Source: Thinopyrum elongatum (Eukaryota > Streptophyta > Magnoliopsida > Poales > Poaceae). From it: DNA of 64,000 nucleotides. The stretch spans positions 1 to 64,000 of the forward strand of contig JAAAXO010000112.1 in NCBI GenBank assembly GCA_011799875.1, read 5' to 3'. The translations under genes and the position numbers were made by a program. Numbering within the stretch: the stretch's first letter is position 1; every line of letters begins with the position of its first letter. The notes beneath the pieces are model-generated. The model saw nothing but the letters and a program-made list of their open reading frames with translations. It did not search any database and was not told where the DNA came from. Positions 35,046 to 47,200 of the stretch are shown in pieces.

Positions 35046-38000
35046 TGTAACACCACCCCGTGGTATAACTACAGTAGATCCATTTTGATTATGCCACGTC
35101 AGCATGATTAACGTGATGATCATCATTTGCTCATAAAGCATTTCAGCTTCTAACTCAAAATCCAAATTTAAATGAAAGTGAAAAATAAAAGTTGCTCAAA
35201 TCAGAACTAAAATTGTTCCTATTATGGCACTAATTCAGAGGCAATACTAAAATTGTAACCAACAATAATAAAATAATTAGGTGGCTCTAACATAATTTAA
35301 AACAGGAGGATAAATGCATATTAATTATTATAAAAATTGTGGGGACTCCTATTTTCTCCAAACCAATTTTGGTTAGTGGTAGGTATTGCCTAGTATTTGT
35401 TGGAAGTAGTAATTCTAAGTTTACAAAATTCATATAGAGCCCTAACTATTGCTAAAAAGAGCTGTGGTTCATAAATAAAAAAGGAAAAGATAAAAGAAAA
35501 GCAAAGCCAAAAGAAAAAAAGGGAAAAGGAGACACCCCCCCCCCCGACTGGGCCTCGCGCCCAGCAAGCCACGGTGCCGCCGGCCGGCCCAGCCGGCGCC
35601 TACATACGCCGGCCACCCCCACCCGAAACCTAGCCCAACCACCTCGATCCCCCCCCCGTCCACTCCCCACCCCCCCCCACTCGGTCTTCTCCCCTCCCCC
35701 CCCTCTCTCTCTCGTTCTGGATCGGGGCGAACGCCCCGATCCCGTCGCCCGTCGCCGCCGCTCCCCGCCGCTGCTCGCGCTCGCTTCCTCGCCTCCCGCC
35801 CGCGCTCGACGCTGTCGCCGGGACCTCGCTCCCCGTCTCCTCCCGAATCGCCTCAGCGACGCGCTCGCACCCGTCCGCCTCCGCCGACGCCGTCGCCGAC
35901 TCGGCCGCATCGTCGCCGTCGCTTCCTCGCCTCGCCATCATCCCCGTCCGCCCCCTGTGGCCGCGCCCCTCTCCTCTCCTCTCTCCCTGACGCCGCGCCC
36001 GCACGTCGCCACCAGTCCCGCTCGCGCACGGCCTCACCCTTCCCCGTCGCCTCGTCCCCGCTCCGCCGCGAGCCGCCCACCGTTCGCCGCGCGCGCACGC
36101 GAGCCGCGCCCCACGCACCGCGTGCCCGCCTGCGGCCGTCGCCGCGCCTCCGCTAGCCCGCCCGCCCGTCACCCGCGCCCGTGGCCGACGTCCACTGACC
36201 GTGGGCCCTGCCCCCCTGAGGCAATGACAGATGGGCCCAGCCCCTAAAAACGAATAAAAGAAAATGTAATAAAATAATAATAATAAAAAATAATTAAAAT
36301 AATAAAAATAATTATTAATTAAAATATTAATTAGTTAATTAATTAAGTTAATTATCCTGATTAGGTTAATCTAATTAAGTAGTTAGTGTTAATTAAACAG
36401 TAAATTAATTAGTTAACCTAATTACCTAATGTGAGTATGACAGGTGGGACCCACTGGTCCTGACGTCATGCTGACGTCATGGGACGTTCAGCAGACACTT
36501 TTCGGATAATGTTTGATTTAATAAATTAAATAAATTTCAAATCAATAAAACTTTAGAAAATCATATAAAATAATCGTAACTCAATCGAAAACTTTGTACA
36601 TGAAAGTTGCTCAGAACGACGAGACGAATCCGAATACACGGTCCGTTTGTCCGTCACACATCCCTAACTATCAGAACATGCAACCGTCCCTCTCCGGTCA
36701 TCTGTCTGACAAATGTCCGGAACGCGGAAAAACATTCCCGGATGGATTCCTCCTTCCTCGGTGACGTGCAACCATACGTTAGATACACCCCGGCACTGCG
36801 TATATCATGTCGTACCTTGTGTGTGCTCAAGTTTGCTCTATATTATACTGTTTCCTCCCCCTCTTCTCTCTCGGTAGACCCTGACACCGACGTCTTCCCC
36901 GAGACCGACGCAACTCAGGGCCCGACGCCACCGTTGACGATCCCTCTCTCTTGCCAGAGCAACCAGAAGCCCCCCCCCTTTTGATCATCCCGAATCGCCC
37001 ATTCTAATTTCCATGCTTGCATTAGAATTGCTGCTCGTTGCCTGCTGCTTTACCTATTCTGATGCATAGCCTGTTCATTGTAACCTGCTGTTGATATTAC
37101 CTACATATCCTAAACTGTTAGTCCTAGGCTGGGTAGAGACCTATCAGTGACCCCTTATCCCGACGCTGCCGCCGCTGGATACGTCAGAGACCCGATCAAC
37201 GGGATTGAAGACCAAGGCCCCGACACCGCACATCACCCCCCCTTAGTTGTAACGACAGACTGCAAGCGTTACTATCGAGTGTTCGAGGTGAAACCTCATG
37301 TAGCACTTCTGATGTTAACTCTGTAAGTAGTTATTTCGGTCGTGGTCATCGAGTGGATTCCTCCTTCACCTCTTCCGAAACGACGCTGTCGTATAACACC
37401 CTCAAGTGTGGACCAGTGAGGGTGATTCCTCCTAGTTCATCTTGACGGATACATCGAGTGGGAATTCAATGAGGGTGATACCTCGGATTCCCTGATTTAT
37501 GGACACACGGATACTTGGACTTTCAATGTTATGTTGAAAGGCGGGTCGACCCTGAGGGGTCCCGCGTGTGATTGGGAAGCGGGTTGCCAGTGTGGTGCCG
37601 ATGGTGAATACGAGGCGCGGCCGGGATTCTTAACCCTTGCCGCAAGTCCTCGAGACGGGCGACGGGGTCACATCTTTCGTGAGTCTTTGCCGTTACCGCA
37701 AGCCCTAGTCCCTAACTATTTGGATTTGATCCGAGCAGGCCTCGGGCATAGCACTAACCATCACGTGGGCATAGTATGGGCCGTTCTGCATCGTAGCATC
37801 AGCCGAAAGCTCTGTCAACGTCCAGTTAGCACTGCGGCACGGTCGGATCGTGTCGGGCCACCCGAGGCGATGCGGATCCACCCGTTGCGAACGACCCGGA
37901 GGGTGAGGGGCGATGGCCAAGACCCCCTTGCGCTTAGGACGTAGACCGGCGGGGACCTCTCTGCTGACCTTAGGTAGGTTTGCGATGTGTCGTTTGGCCG

Positions 38001-38640
38001 AGGCCGGCATGACCCAGGAAAGTGTGTCCGGCCGAGTTAATCGAGCGTGTGGGTAAGTTGGTGCACCCCTGCAGGGAAGACACTTCTTCAATAGCCGTCC
38101 TACGGTAAAGGACACTCGGGAGTTGTATCCCGATCGATACAACTAGAACTGGATACTGTGATGAGACCTGGATCTATGGCTCTAGGATTGCTTTCTCGCC
38201 GGGAGCCGAGAGGGATCTCCGGACGAGTTGATGACTGGATGGCTCTGGGATTGCTTTCTCGCAGGGAGTCAGAGAAGGATCTCTGGGTGGAGGTTTGAGA
38301 CTTAATGTTACTACTACATTATATTGTAATGTTCTACTCTCTTCTACTGCTGCAAGACCGCTGAAGATGCTAGTCTTCTAGACTAGGCTTCTCTCTATTC
38401 TGGCATTTCTGCGCCCAGTCCACATATACAGCCTCCCCTTGAAAATGTTGCATATGTAGTGTAGATCCTTGCTTGCTGAGTACTTGATACTCACGGTTGG
38501 CTTTTCTTTTTCCTACCTTTTCTCCCCATATCAGTTTGTCGTGACCAGATGACGGAGCCCCGGAGACAGCTGCCTGCCACGATCGCTACTACTACTACCC
38601 AGAGGATGGATTCTGCTATGAGTTTGACTGCGACCAGGAG
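35046..38640 (+). repeat. LTR-b, 3' end missing
   Basis: Starts TGTAACACCACCCCGTGG and parallels LTR-a with frequent single-base indels. It stops at about 38640, inside the segment matching 32295 of LTR-a, and is fused there to the interior of LTR-c. The last about 300 bp of the LTR, and any primer site, are absent. Confidence 0.82.
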
Positions 38641-39531
38641 TCTCCCCCCCCGATCCAGAAATTCTGGATCGGGATCGAACCCCGTCGCCCGCGCCGCCTC
38701 GGCGCCCGTCGCCGGCCGGCCTTCTCCGACGCCATCGCCGGCCTGCCTGCCCCGCCGCCGGCCGCCTCCTCCTCCTTGCCACGCTCGCAGCCCCGCGCCT
38801 CACCGCGCCCTCGGCGCCCGACGCCACCTCGCCGCGCGTGGACGCCGTCGCCACCTCGTCTCCGTCGCCGGGACCTCGCCTCCCCGTCTCCTCCCCGAAT
38901 CGCCTCAGCGAGCGCTCGCACCCGTCGCCGCTGCCCGACGCCGTCGCCGACTCGGCCGCATCGTCGCCGTCGCTTCCTCGCCTCGCCATCATCCCCGTCC
39001 GGCCCCCTGTGAGCCGCGCCCCTCTCCTCTCCTCTCTCCCTGACGCCGCGCCCGCACGTCGCCACCAGTCCCGCTCGCGCACGGCCTCACCCTTCCCCGT
39101 CGCCTCGTCCCCTGCTCCGCCCCGAGCCGCCCACCGTTCGCCGCGCGCGCGCACGCGCGAGCCCGCGCCCACGCACCGCGCTGCCGCGCTGCGGCCCGTC
39201 GCCGCGCCCCTCCGCGAGCCCGCGCGCCCGTCACCCGCGCCCGTGGCCACGTGCCACTGACCGGTGGGCCCTGCCCCCCCTGAGGCAATGACAGATGGGG
39301 CCCAGCCCCTAAAAACGAATTAAAAGAAAATGTAATAAAATAATAATAATAAAAAAATAATTAAAATAAATAAAAATAATTAATTAATTAAATAATTAAT
39401 TAGTTAATTAATTAAGTTAATTAATCCTGATTAGGTTAATCTAATTAAGTAGTTAGTGTTAATTAAACAGTAAATTAATTAGTTAACCTAATTAGCCTAA
39501 TGTGAGTATGACAGGTGGGACCCACTGGTCC

Positions 39532-39561
39532 TGACGTCATGCTGACGTCATGCTGACGTCA
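39532..39561 (+). promoter_or_regulatory. Three TGACGTCA boxes at 11-bp spacing in LTR-c
   Basis: Exact TGACGTCA at 39532, 39543 and 39554, joined by TGC. This is the cleanest example of the conserved LTR cluster. It sits between the AATTAATTA tract and the region thought to hold the start of transcription. Confidence 0.65.
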
Positions 39562-40362
39562 GCAAGACACTGTTTCGGATAATGTTTGATTTAAATAAAT
39601 TAAATAAATTTCAGAAATCAATAAAAACTTTAGAAAATCATATAAAATAATCCGTAACTCAGATCGAAAAACTTTGTACATGAAAGTTGCTCAGAACGAC
39701 GAGACGAATCCGAATACACGGTCCGTTTGTCCGTCACACATCCCTAACTATCAGAACATGCAACCGTCCCTCTCCGGTCATCTGTCTGACAAATGTCCGG
39801 AACCGGGAAAACATTCCCGGATGGATTCCTCCTTCCTCGGTGACGTGCAACCATACGTTAGGATACACCCGGCACTGCGTATTATCATGTCGTACCTTGT
39901 GTTGCTCAAGTTTGCTCTATATTTATACTGTTTCCTCCCCCTCTTCTCTCTCGGTAGACCCTGACACCGACGTCGTCCCCGAGACCGACGCAACTCAGGA
40001 GCCCGACGCCACCGTTGACGATCCCTCTCTCTTGCCAGAGCAACCAGGCAAGCCCCCCCCCTTTTGATCATCCCGATATCGCCCATTCTAATTTCCCATG
40101 CTTGCATTAGAATTGCTGCTGCTGCTGCTGCTTTACCTATTCTGATGCATAGCCTGTTCATTGTAACCTGCTGTTGATAATTACCTACATATCCTAAACT
40201 GTTTAGTCTAGGCTGGGTAGAGACCTATCAGTGACCCCACTTATCCCGACTGCCGCGCTGGATCGTCAGAAGACCCGATCAACGGGATTGAAGACCAGGC
40301 CCCGACACCGCACATCACCCCCCCCTTAGTTGTAACGACACTGCAGCGTTACTATCGAGTGT

Positions 40363-40570
40363 CGAGGGTGAAACCTCATGTAGCACTTCTGATGTTAACT
40401 CTGTAGAGTAGTTATTCGGTCGTGGTCATCGAGGGTGATTCCTCCTTCACCGCTTCCGATAACGACGCTGTCGTATAACACCTCAAGTGTGGACCCAGTG
40501 AGGGTGATTCCTCCTAGTTCATCTTGACGGATACATCGAGTGGGAATTCAATGAGGGTGATACCTCGGAT
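40363..40570 (+). promoter_or_regulatory. Four GAGGGTGAT-NCCTC half-palindromes in LTR-c
   Basis: GAGGGTGAAACCTC, GAGGGTGATTCCTC (twice) and GAGGGTGATACCTC recur at roughly 40365, 40428, 40500 and 40553. Each is an imperfect inverted repeat (GAGG..CCTC). The same four are present in LTR-a, -b and -e. Their role is unknown. Protein-binding sites or structured RNA in the transcript leader are both possible. Confidence 0.5.
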
Positions 40571-42055
40571 TCCCTGATGTTATGGACACACGGATACTTG
40601 GACTTTACAATGTTACTTGGAAAGGCGGGTCGACCCTGAGGGGTACCCGCGTGTGATGTGAAGGCGGGTTGCCAGTGTGGTGCCCGAGTGGTGAATACGA
40701 GGCGCGGCCGGGCATTCTTAACCCTTGCCGCAAGTCCTCGAGACGGGGCGACGGGGTCACATCTTTCGTGAGTCTTTGCTCGTTACCGCAAGCCCTAGTC
40801 CTAACGATTTGGATATTTGATCCGAGCAGGCCTCTGGTCTGATAGCACTAACCATCACGTGGGCATAGTATGGGCGTTCTGCATCGTATGCATCAGCCGA
40901 AAGCTCTGTCAGACGTCCAGTTCAGCACTGCGGCACGGTCGGATCGTGTCGGCCACCCGAGGCGATGCTGGTATCCACCCTGTGCGCAACGACCCGGAGG
41001 GTGAGGGGCGATGGCCAAGACCCCCTTGCGCTTAGGACGTAGACCGGCGGGGACCTCTCTGCTGAGCCGTAGGTAGGGTTGCGATGTGTCGTTTGGCCGA
41101 GGCCGGGCATGACCCAGGAAAGTGTGTCCGGCCGAAGTTAATCGAGCGTGTTGGGTAAGTTGGTGCACCCCTGCAGGGAAGAACACTTCTATCAATAGCC
41201 GGTCCTACGGTAAAGGACACTCGGAGTTGTATCCCGATCGATACAACTAGAACTGGATACCTGTGATGAGACCTGGATACTATGGCTCTAGGATTGCTTC
41301 TCGCAGGGAGCCGAGAAGGGATCTCCGGACGAGGTTGATGACTGGATGGCTCTGGGATTGCTTTCTCGCAGGGAGTCGAGAAAGGATCTCTGGGTGAGGT
41401 TGAGACTTAATGTTACTACTACATTATATTGTAATGTTCTACTCTCTTCTACTGCTGCAAGACCGCTGAAGATGCTAGTCTTCGATAGGACTAGGCCTTC
41501 TCTCTATTCTGGCATTTCTGCAGCCCAGTCCACATATACAGCCTCCCCTTGAAAATGTTGCATATGTAGTGTAGATCCTTGCTTGCTGAGTACTTTTGAG
41601 TACTCACGGTTGCTTTGTTTACCTTTTCTCCCCATATCAGTTTGTCGTGACCAAGATGACGGAGCCCCTGAGACAGCTGCCCTGCCGACGATCGCTACTA
41701 CTACTACCCAGAGGATGGATTCTGCTATGAGTTGACTGACGACCAGGAGTAGGATCGGAGGGTCCCAGGCAGGAGGCCTTCGCCTTTCGATCGTAGTGTT
41801 TTATTTTGCCCCGCCTTTCTAAAGGCCTTTCTGTTTCTATTTCATATCTGTACTCAGATATCTGATGCTTCCGCTGACGCTTGTTCGCAAGCTTATGTAT
41901 TCGAGCCCTCGAGGCCCCTGGCTTGTAATATAAAGCTTGTATGACTTTATTTATGTTTTAGAGTTGTGTTGTGATATCTTCCCGTGAGTCCTTAGGCTTG
42001 ATCGTGTGCATTTGCGTGTATGAATAGCGCGCGATTAAGCCGGGGCGTCACAAGT

Positions 42056-42067
42056 TGGTATCAGAGC
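42056..42067 (+). other. Primer-binding site after LTR-c
   Basis: TGGTATCAGAGC three bases after the LTR-c end at 42052, the second primer site inside one target-duplication-bounded insertion. Confidence 0.85.
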
Positions 42068-42367
42068 CGACTGACTGTAGGAACCCCCCTTTCCAACTCC
42101 TTGGCCGAAGTTGAGTCTAGTAACCGAAAATTGTTTTACTAACCTGGCTGTGTGGCTTACGGGCCCACGTCGCCAATTGGGTGGTATTAGTATCTTTTAT
42201 TCCTCATCTTTACTCTGGGACTCTGACCTCTCGTCTATTCGGGTTAAAATTTTACTAACTCTAACATTAGGATCTCGTAATTCTCGTCCACCCGGAGAGC
42301 TGGATATCTGTGCGATTTCCCTGACATTGATCTGATTAGTCTGATAATCATTTTCCTTTCCATTGTT

Positions 42368-43357
42368 TTGTTTAACCTTTCTCTCCGAGATCGGTTATAC
42401 TTCTCCTTGTCTTTTGACAATCATGAGTTTCCTCTGTTTCAGATGGATCGTTTGTTTCCACCACACCCTGCGACGCAGCTACCAGCTGTTCGAGCAGGGA
42501 TACATCCAGAGTACATTCTTTATCCACTGGGGCAGATGTCAATCCGTTACAATACCCCAGTACTTGCTCCTCCAGATTCCCGCAAAGATTTCGTGATTTA
42601 TTGTGACGCATCCCGTGAAGGATTAGGCTGTGTCCTAATGCAAGAGCGTAAAGTGATTGCTTATGGCTCTCGTCAGTTGCGCCCACATGAAGAGAATTAT
42701 CCGGTACATGATCTAGAACTAGGTGCTGTGATCTATGCATTGCAGTTGTGGCGACATTACCTTCTCGGTAATCGTTGCGAGATATACACGGATCATAAAA
42801 GTCTGAAGTACTTGTTCACTCAGCCATCTCTGAATCTCCGTCAGCAAAGATGGATGGAGACCATTGCGGACTATGACTTGGGTATTTCTTATACCCCTGG
42901 CAAGGTTAACGTGATGGCTGATGCCTTAAGCCGCAAGTCCTATTGTGACAACCTCATGGTTAAGCGAGCTCAACCTCGTCTTTTTGAAGAACTGTGCAAG
43001 CTGAATCTGCGTATTATTCCACAGGGCTCTCTTAATAACCTTGTGATACAACCAGATCTCGAGAAAGCCGTTAAGACTGCGCAAGCTAAAGATGCTGAAG
43101 TTGGTCTGATGAAGGAAAATCTTCACCATGAAAAGTACAGGGATTTCTCGCTGTCTGAAGATGGAACCTTGTATTTCAGAGACCGCATTGTAGTACCTCG
43201 CTTTGAGCTTATGACTGACAAAGTCATGAAGGAGGCACATGATACCCCGCTGTCTATTCATCCGGGTAGCACCAAGATGTATCGTGATCTCCGTCAAAGG
43301 TACTGGTGGTCTAGAATGAAGCAGGACATTGCTCGTTATGTTGCTGAATGTGACTAG
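42368..43357 (+). CDS. Body 2: in-frame fusion ORF, N-terminal segment to RNase H and integrase zinc region
   Basis: Clean 329-codon frame. The natural start may be the second ATG at 42443 ([12 protein letters not shown]). The first roughly 40 residues from there are Pro/Gly-rich. The frame then passes through [15 protein letters not shown] into a full Gypsy RNase [29 protein letters not shown] and [11 protein letters not shown]. Next comes the integrase HHCC region ([18 protein letters not shown] with RYWWSRMK), which ends at AECD just before the catalytic core. Gag, protease and RT are deleted at the RT/RNase H border. At 43357 the frame is cut and joined to LTR-d. It cannot transpose alone. 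The ORF is open probably because it is recent and well sequenced. Confidence 0.85.
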   Translation: MFNLSLRDRLYFSLSFDNHEFPLFQMDRLFPPHPATQLPAVRAGIHPEYILYPLGQMSIRYNTPVLAPPDSRKDFVIYCDASREGLGCVLMQERKVIAYGSRQLRPHEENYPVHDLELGAVIYALQLWRHYLLGNRCEIYTDHKSLKYLFTQPSLNLRQQRWMETIADYDLGISYTPGKVNVMADALSRKSYCDNLMVKRAQPRLFEELCKLNLRIIPQGSLNNLVIQPDLEKAVKTAQAKDAEVGLMKENLHHEKYRDFSLSEDGTLYFRDRIVVPRFELMTDKVMKEAHDTPLSIHPGSTKMYRDLRQRYWWSRMKQDIARYVAECD

Positions 43358-43373
43358 CTGATTGCATATAATT

Positions 43374-44153
43374 AGAACTGGATACCTGTGATGAGACCTG
43401 GATACTATGGCTCTGGATTGTTCTCGCAGGGAGCCGAGAAGGGATCTCCGGACGAGGGTATGACTGTATGGCTCTGGGATTGCTTTCTCGCAGGGAGTCG
43501 AGAAAGGATCTCTGGGAGGTTGAGACTTAATGTTACTACTACATTATATTGTAATGTCTACTCTCTTCTACTGCTGCAAGACAGCTGAAGATGCTAGTTC
43601 GATAGGACTAGGCCTTCTCTCTATCTGGCATTTCTGCCCCAGTCCACATATACAGCCTCCCCTGTTGAAAATGGTGATATGTTAGTGTAGATCTTGCTTG
43701 CTGAGACTTTTGAGTACTCACGGTTGCTTTGTTTACCTTTTCTCCCATATCAGTTTGTCGTGACCAAGAGACGGAGCCCCTGAGAACAGCTGCCCTGCGA
43801 CGATCGCTACTACTACTACCCAGAGGATGGATTATATGAGTTGACTGAGACCAGGAGTAGGATCGGAGGGTCCCAGGCAGGAGGCCTTCGCCTTTCGATC
43901 GTATTGTTTTATTGCCCCGCCTTTCTAAGGCCTTTCTGTACTTTTTATATCTGTACTCAGATATCGATTGCTTCCGCTGACGCTTGTTCGCAAGCTTATG
44001 TATTCGAGCCCCTCGAGGCCCTGGCTTGTAATTAAAGCTTGTATGACTTTATTTATGTTTTAGAGTTGGTTGTGATATCTTCCCGTGAGTCCTTAGGTGA
44101 TGATGGTGCATTTGCGTGTATGAATAGTGCACGATCGGGCCGGGGGCGTCACA
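43374..44153 (+). repeat. LTR-d, only the last 780 bp
   Basis: Starts at AGAACTGGATACC, matching 41250 in LTR-c, right after the truncated integrase and a filler of about 16 bp (CTGATTGCATATAATT). It runs with scattered indels to GGGGGCGTCACA and is followed by a primer site. Confidence 0.82.
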
Positions 44154-44156
44154 AGT

Positions 44157-44168
44157 TGGTATCAGAGC
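44157..44168 (+). other. Primer-binding site after LTR-d
   Basis: TGGTATCAGAGC three bases after LTR-d, the third such junction inside the insertion. Body 3 starts here. Confidence 0.85.
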
Positions 44169-47100
44169 CGACTGCCTGTAGAAATCCCCTTCCAACTCTT
44201 GGCCGAAGTTTGAGTCTAGTAACCGAAAACTGTTTTACTAACTTGGCTGTGTGGTTACGGGCCAAGTCACGACGGGGAATTGGGATGGTATAGTATCTTT
44301 TATTCCATCTCTTACGCTGGGGACTCTAGGACTCTCATATCTTCTTCGAGTTACTAAAATTTTACTAACTCCACATTAGGATCTCGGCTCACGTCCACCA
44401 GAAGTTCTGGAAAATATCCCAATCTTAAAGAGTTGGGCCAGTTCTGATTAAGGATCCCATTTTATCGAGGAAAACATCTGGTGTTTGTCACTTGCAGATA
44501 TAGCCCCAAAGTTTTATCCGACATGGTAGCCTTTGATATGTCTACGTTGTGTACTCCATACCGCGTGGCATGCGCGCCGCCGTAGATGTCTAGCCTTCCC
44601 CTTTCAGCTGTAGGTAATGTCGGATTTTTAACCTGAAGGCTATGTGTGGATTCGAATGCTGGTGCAATATGAGTGAAAGTATCTATTGCACTTCCGTCTG
44701 TGGTGCGGGATACTTTAGAATCATTCACATACACCTGCAGTTTTCTTGCTAAATTGCCCTGTTGATTTGCAGGATGGCTGACGGACCGCCACTCCACCTT
44801 TAGGGCCGCAATGAGGCAGCAAATTTGAACTGAGCAGTAGGTGGTGATGACGGGATATTGGGATTCATTCCCCAAACTAGAATGCTCATCAGAAGCTACA
44901 CCAATAAACACGTCAGAACGTGCCGCCTCAACCGCCATTTTTTGCAGCTCGACACTGATCAAGGGGGATGCTGACGATTGGGCTCCGTGAACTTGCCTTC
45001 CAGAGAGTCAGCCAATGTTACCCATACAGTTACGTCACCTAGCAGACGTATCAACTGAGGGGATCAGATTGCTCAATGGGGGAAAGCCACAGGGACTATG
45101 TTGCCTGAGGGAACTGTAACCCACTTGGCGGAATTTCAGTCAGCTTCATGCACGGTCATTCCTCAAGGGTCTGATCGATCCGAAAGAAGAGGAGTTCGCA
45201 AAACTCTCACAGGGCACAATGACTGTGGATGGAGGAATATCAGAGGAAATTTCTCGAGTTATCCCTATGCTAAGGATGAGTTGACAAGTGGGGACGCCAG
45301 CAAGAGGAGAAATTCCGTAAAGGACTCCGTACTGACAGCAAACTCGCACTTGAGTCCTTGATTGCCACAGGAATTTCAAACGCTTGTTCAGCAAAATCTT
45401 ACAGATTGAAAACAGGTCGACTGAATGCCAGGATGTAGCTCAAGCGCACTCATGAAGCTTGGCTCATCCTTGGGTTCAGCTTTCAGAAACGATCGAGTCT
45501 GGATCCCACACAATGTTCATCACCGACCTGACTCCAACACCAAGGCCGTTCATTATTTGCACCTAGGTCTGCCTTCACCGCCAGGATCAGCTATAGGTTT
45601 CTGGGGGCCGCCTGATGCTGTGGTTTCATCAGGTTGCAACACGTACTTCTGTTGGTGCAAGAAGAGTTGTCGGAAACGTAGTCTTCGCTGCTCAGAAAGA
45701 AACGTAATGCCAGGCGCCTGCTATAGTTCGGGTTAATGTCAATTCAAGGTTCAAACATTGAAGAAGAAGCTTGACATGACCCCAAAATGTGAGGGCACCC
45801 TTCTAGTCCATTCAATTCCCAGATGCAGTCCTTTTGATTATGGAAGAATCGCACGCCTCTATGTCCGAAAGTTCTGGCGATGAAGCCATGATATACATTG
45901 CGAGGGAGATGTCCACTCCATTAGTAATCCAGTCAATGGGGGGCTAATTGGCAAAACTACCATGGTAAGCCACGGTGACCACATGGATCGGAGGGATTGA
46001 TGTCACTCGTTCACTCGATTGCTCTCCAAGACCTCCAACATAGAAATTAGTCTGGGTATGGGACTGGTTGAAGCCTCATAAAGCTTTGATTGACTGTGCC
46101 ACTGAATGAAATAGTCCGCCTCACACACCCTTCTGGCCAGATAGTCAGATTTACTCAGATACGAACAGGATGGAAGCCGAAGCTCAGAAATCTATGTTCT
46201 AAAAATGATTGAATGCCTTTACCTCTTGAAGGCATCGAGAACGTTCCAGTTGTTCGTGGACTTTTCAAGTGTAGTCCAGAAGAAACTTCCAGGAATACCC
46301 ATGCTAGAGCTGTTGAAAGTTTGTCATTGAATTGAAACCAGGCACTACTCATTGCAAGCGTCCTTATAGGCTCCGCATCATCTTCTCGAAGCTTAAGGAA
46401 GAAATAGACACATCATAAGAAAGGTTTCATCCGCCCCATTACTATGGCTTGGGGAGACCTTCGCTCTTCGTTACGAGAAGGATGGAACAACCGGATTGGT
46501 CAGGATTAACGACCTATCAACCCAAGCACAGTCAGAGAAAGTATCCGCTTCATAGAATCAACGGTTTGTATGATCAACTCTGGATCATCGGTATTCTCTA
46601 AAACGTGATTTTGAGGTTGGGTTACAACAGAATATCGTGTTTCGTGAAGAGGTAGTCCCAAGACAGCATTCGTTTACTCGCCTATTGGTTCTTTGAGACA
46701 CAGTCATGTATTGGGATTACAAATGCGTCCGGCCAAATTCTCCGATTTGATGAATTTTATTCTTCATGGATTATATCGACAGAGTCGCGTGATATTAGAT
46801 GATATTCTGTCTATTCAAAGCAATAAGAAGAACATGCCCTGAACCCCTACGACTGTATGAAAGGCCCGAGAACACCAGTTGTAACCCAAATACCTCCAAA
46901 TGTGAATTTGGTGTCTGAAGAATGACATACCTCGGCATGGGATTCCAAAGATGGCAGCGCCGTTAACCCAGAACGAGTTAAGGCTATTCTTGACTGGATC
47001 CCCTCCCGAAGAACGTCAAAGCAAGTGAGAGAGTTTTATCGGCCTCGCAAGCTTATTGCCGTCGGTTTGTTGAGGAATTTTCTAAGGATTGACTAAGCCA

Positions 47101-47200
47101 TGACTGATCTGCTTCACAAAAAGGCGTTAAGTTTTGGAAGGACAGAAAAATGTCAGAAAGTTTTCAAACACTCAAAGACCAAGCTAACGTCGTGCCCCAG
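44169..47200 (+). pseudogene. Body 3: gag, protease and RT, frameshifted; RNase H onward missing
   Basis: Gag is readable in pieces from about 44975 (DADDW) through LPEGTVTHLAEFQ (45103-45140) and EEFAKLSQGTMTVDG (45185-45235) to CSAKSY (45385-45405). RT is seen near 46480-47190: an RPYRL-like stretch before it, ILDDIL (catalytic DD) at about 46795-46810, and CQKVFKHSKTKLTSCP at its end. It breaks at 47200, exactly where bodies 1 and 2 begin their RNase H. Stops and frame changes are numerous. The N-terminal gag area (44460-44970) is covered by an antisense ORF. Confidence 0.7.
44462..44962 (-). CDS. Unidentified antisense ORF, 166 codons
   Basis: This minus-strand frame lies opposite the place where body 3 should encode the gag N-terminus. 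It is open for about 182 codons between stops. An internal ATG gives MAVEAARSDVFIGVASDEHS as a likely start, and it ends QVTNTRCFPR. Composition is balanced and protein-like, with alternating hydrophobic residues, five Cys, and phrases such as ARKLQVYVNDSK and GRLDIYGGAHATRYG. It shows no signal peptide, membrane span or motif that I recognise. It stays open while surrounding frames are heavily broken. By chance one or two ORFs this long are expected in 64 kb, so it may be meaningless. A captured gene piece, old viral insertion or contaminant are other possibilities. Confidence 0.3.
   Translation of the reverse strand: MISVELQKMAVEAARSDVFIGVASDEHSSLGNESQYPVITTYCSVQICCLIAALKVEWRSVSHPANQQGNLARKLQVYVNDSKVSRTTDGSAIDTFTHIAPAFESTHSLQVKNPTLPTAERGRLDIYGGAHATRYGVHNVDISKATMSDKTLGLYLQVTNTRCFPR

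Larger units (their letters stand above)
38641..42052 (+). repeat. LTR-c, 5' part missing, intact 3' end
   Basis: Begins abruptly inside the CpG-rich core (TTCTGGATCGGG). It carries about 200 bp of GC-rich sequence (38680-38870) not matched in LTR-a or -b, then follows the common LTR sequence with few indels to GGGGCGTCACA. It is nearly identical to LTR-e, so the two are likely young relatives. Confidence 0.82.
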
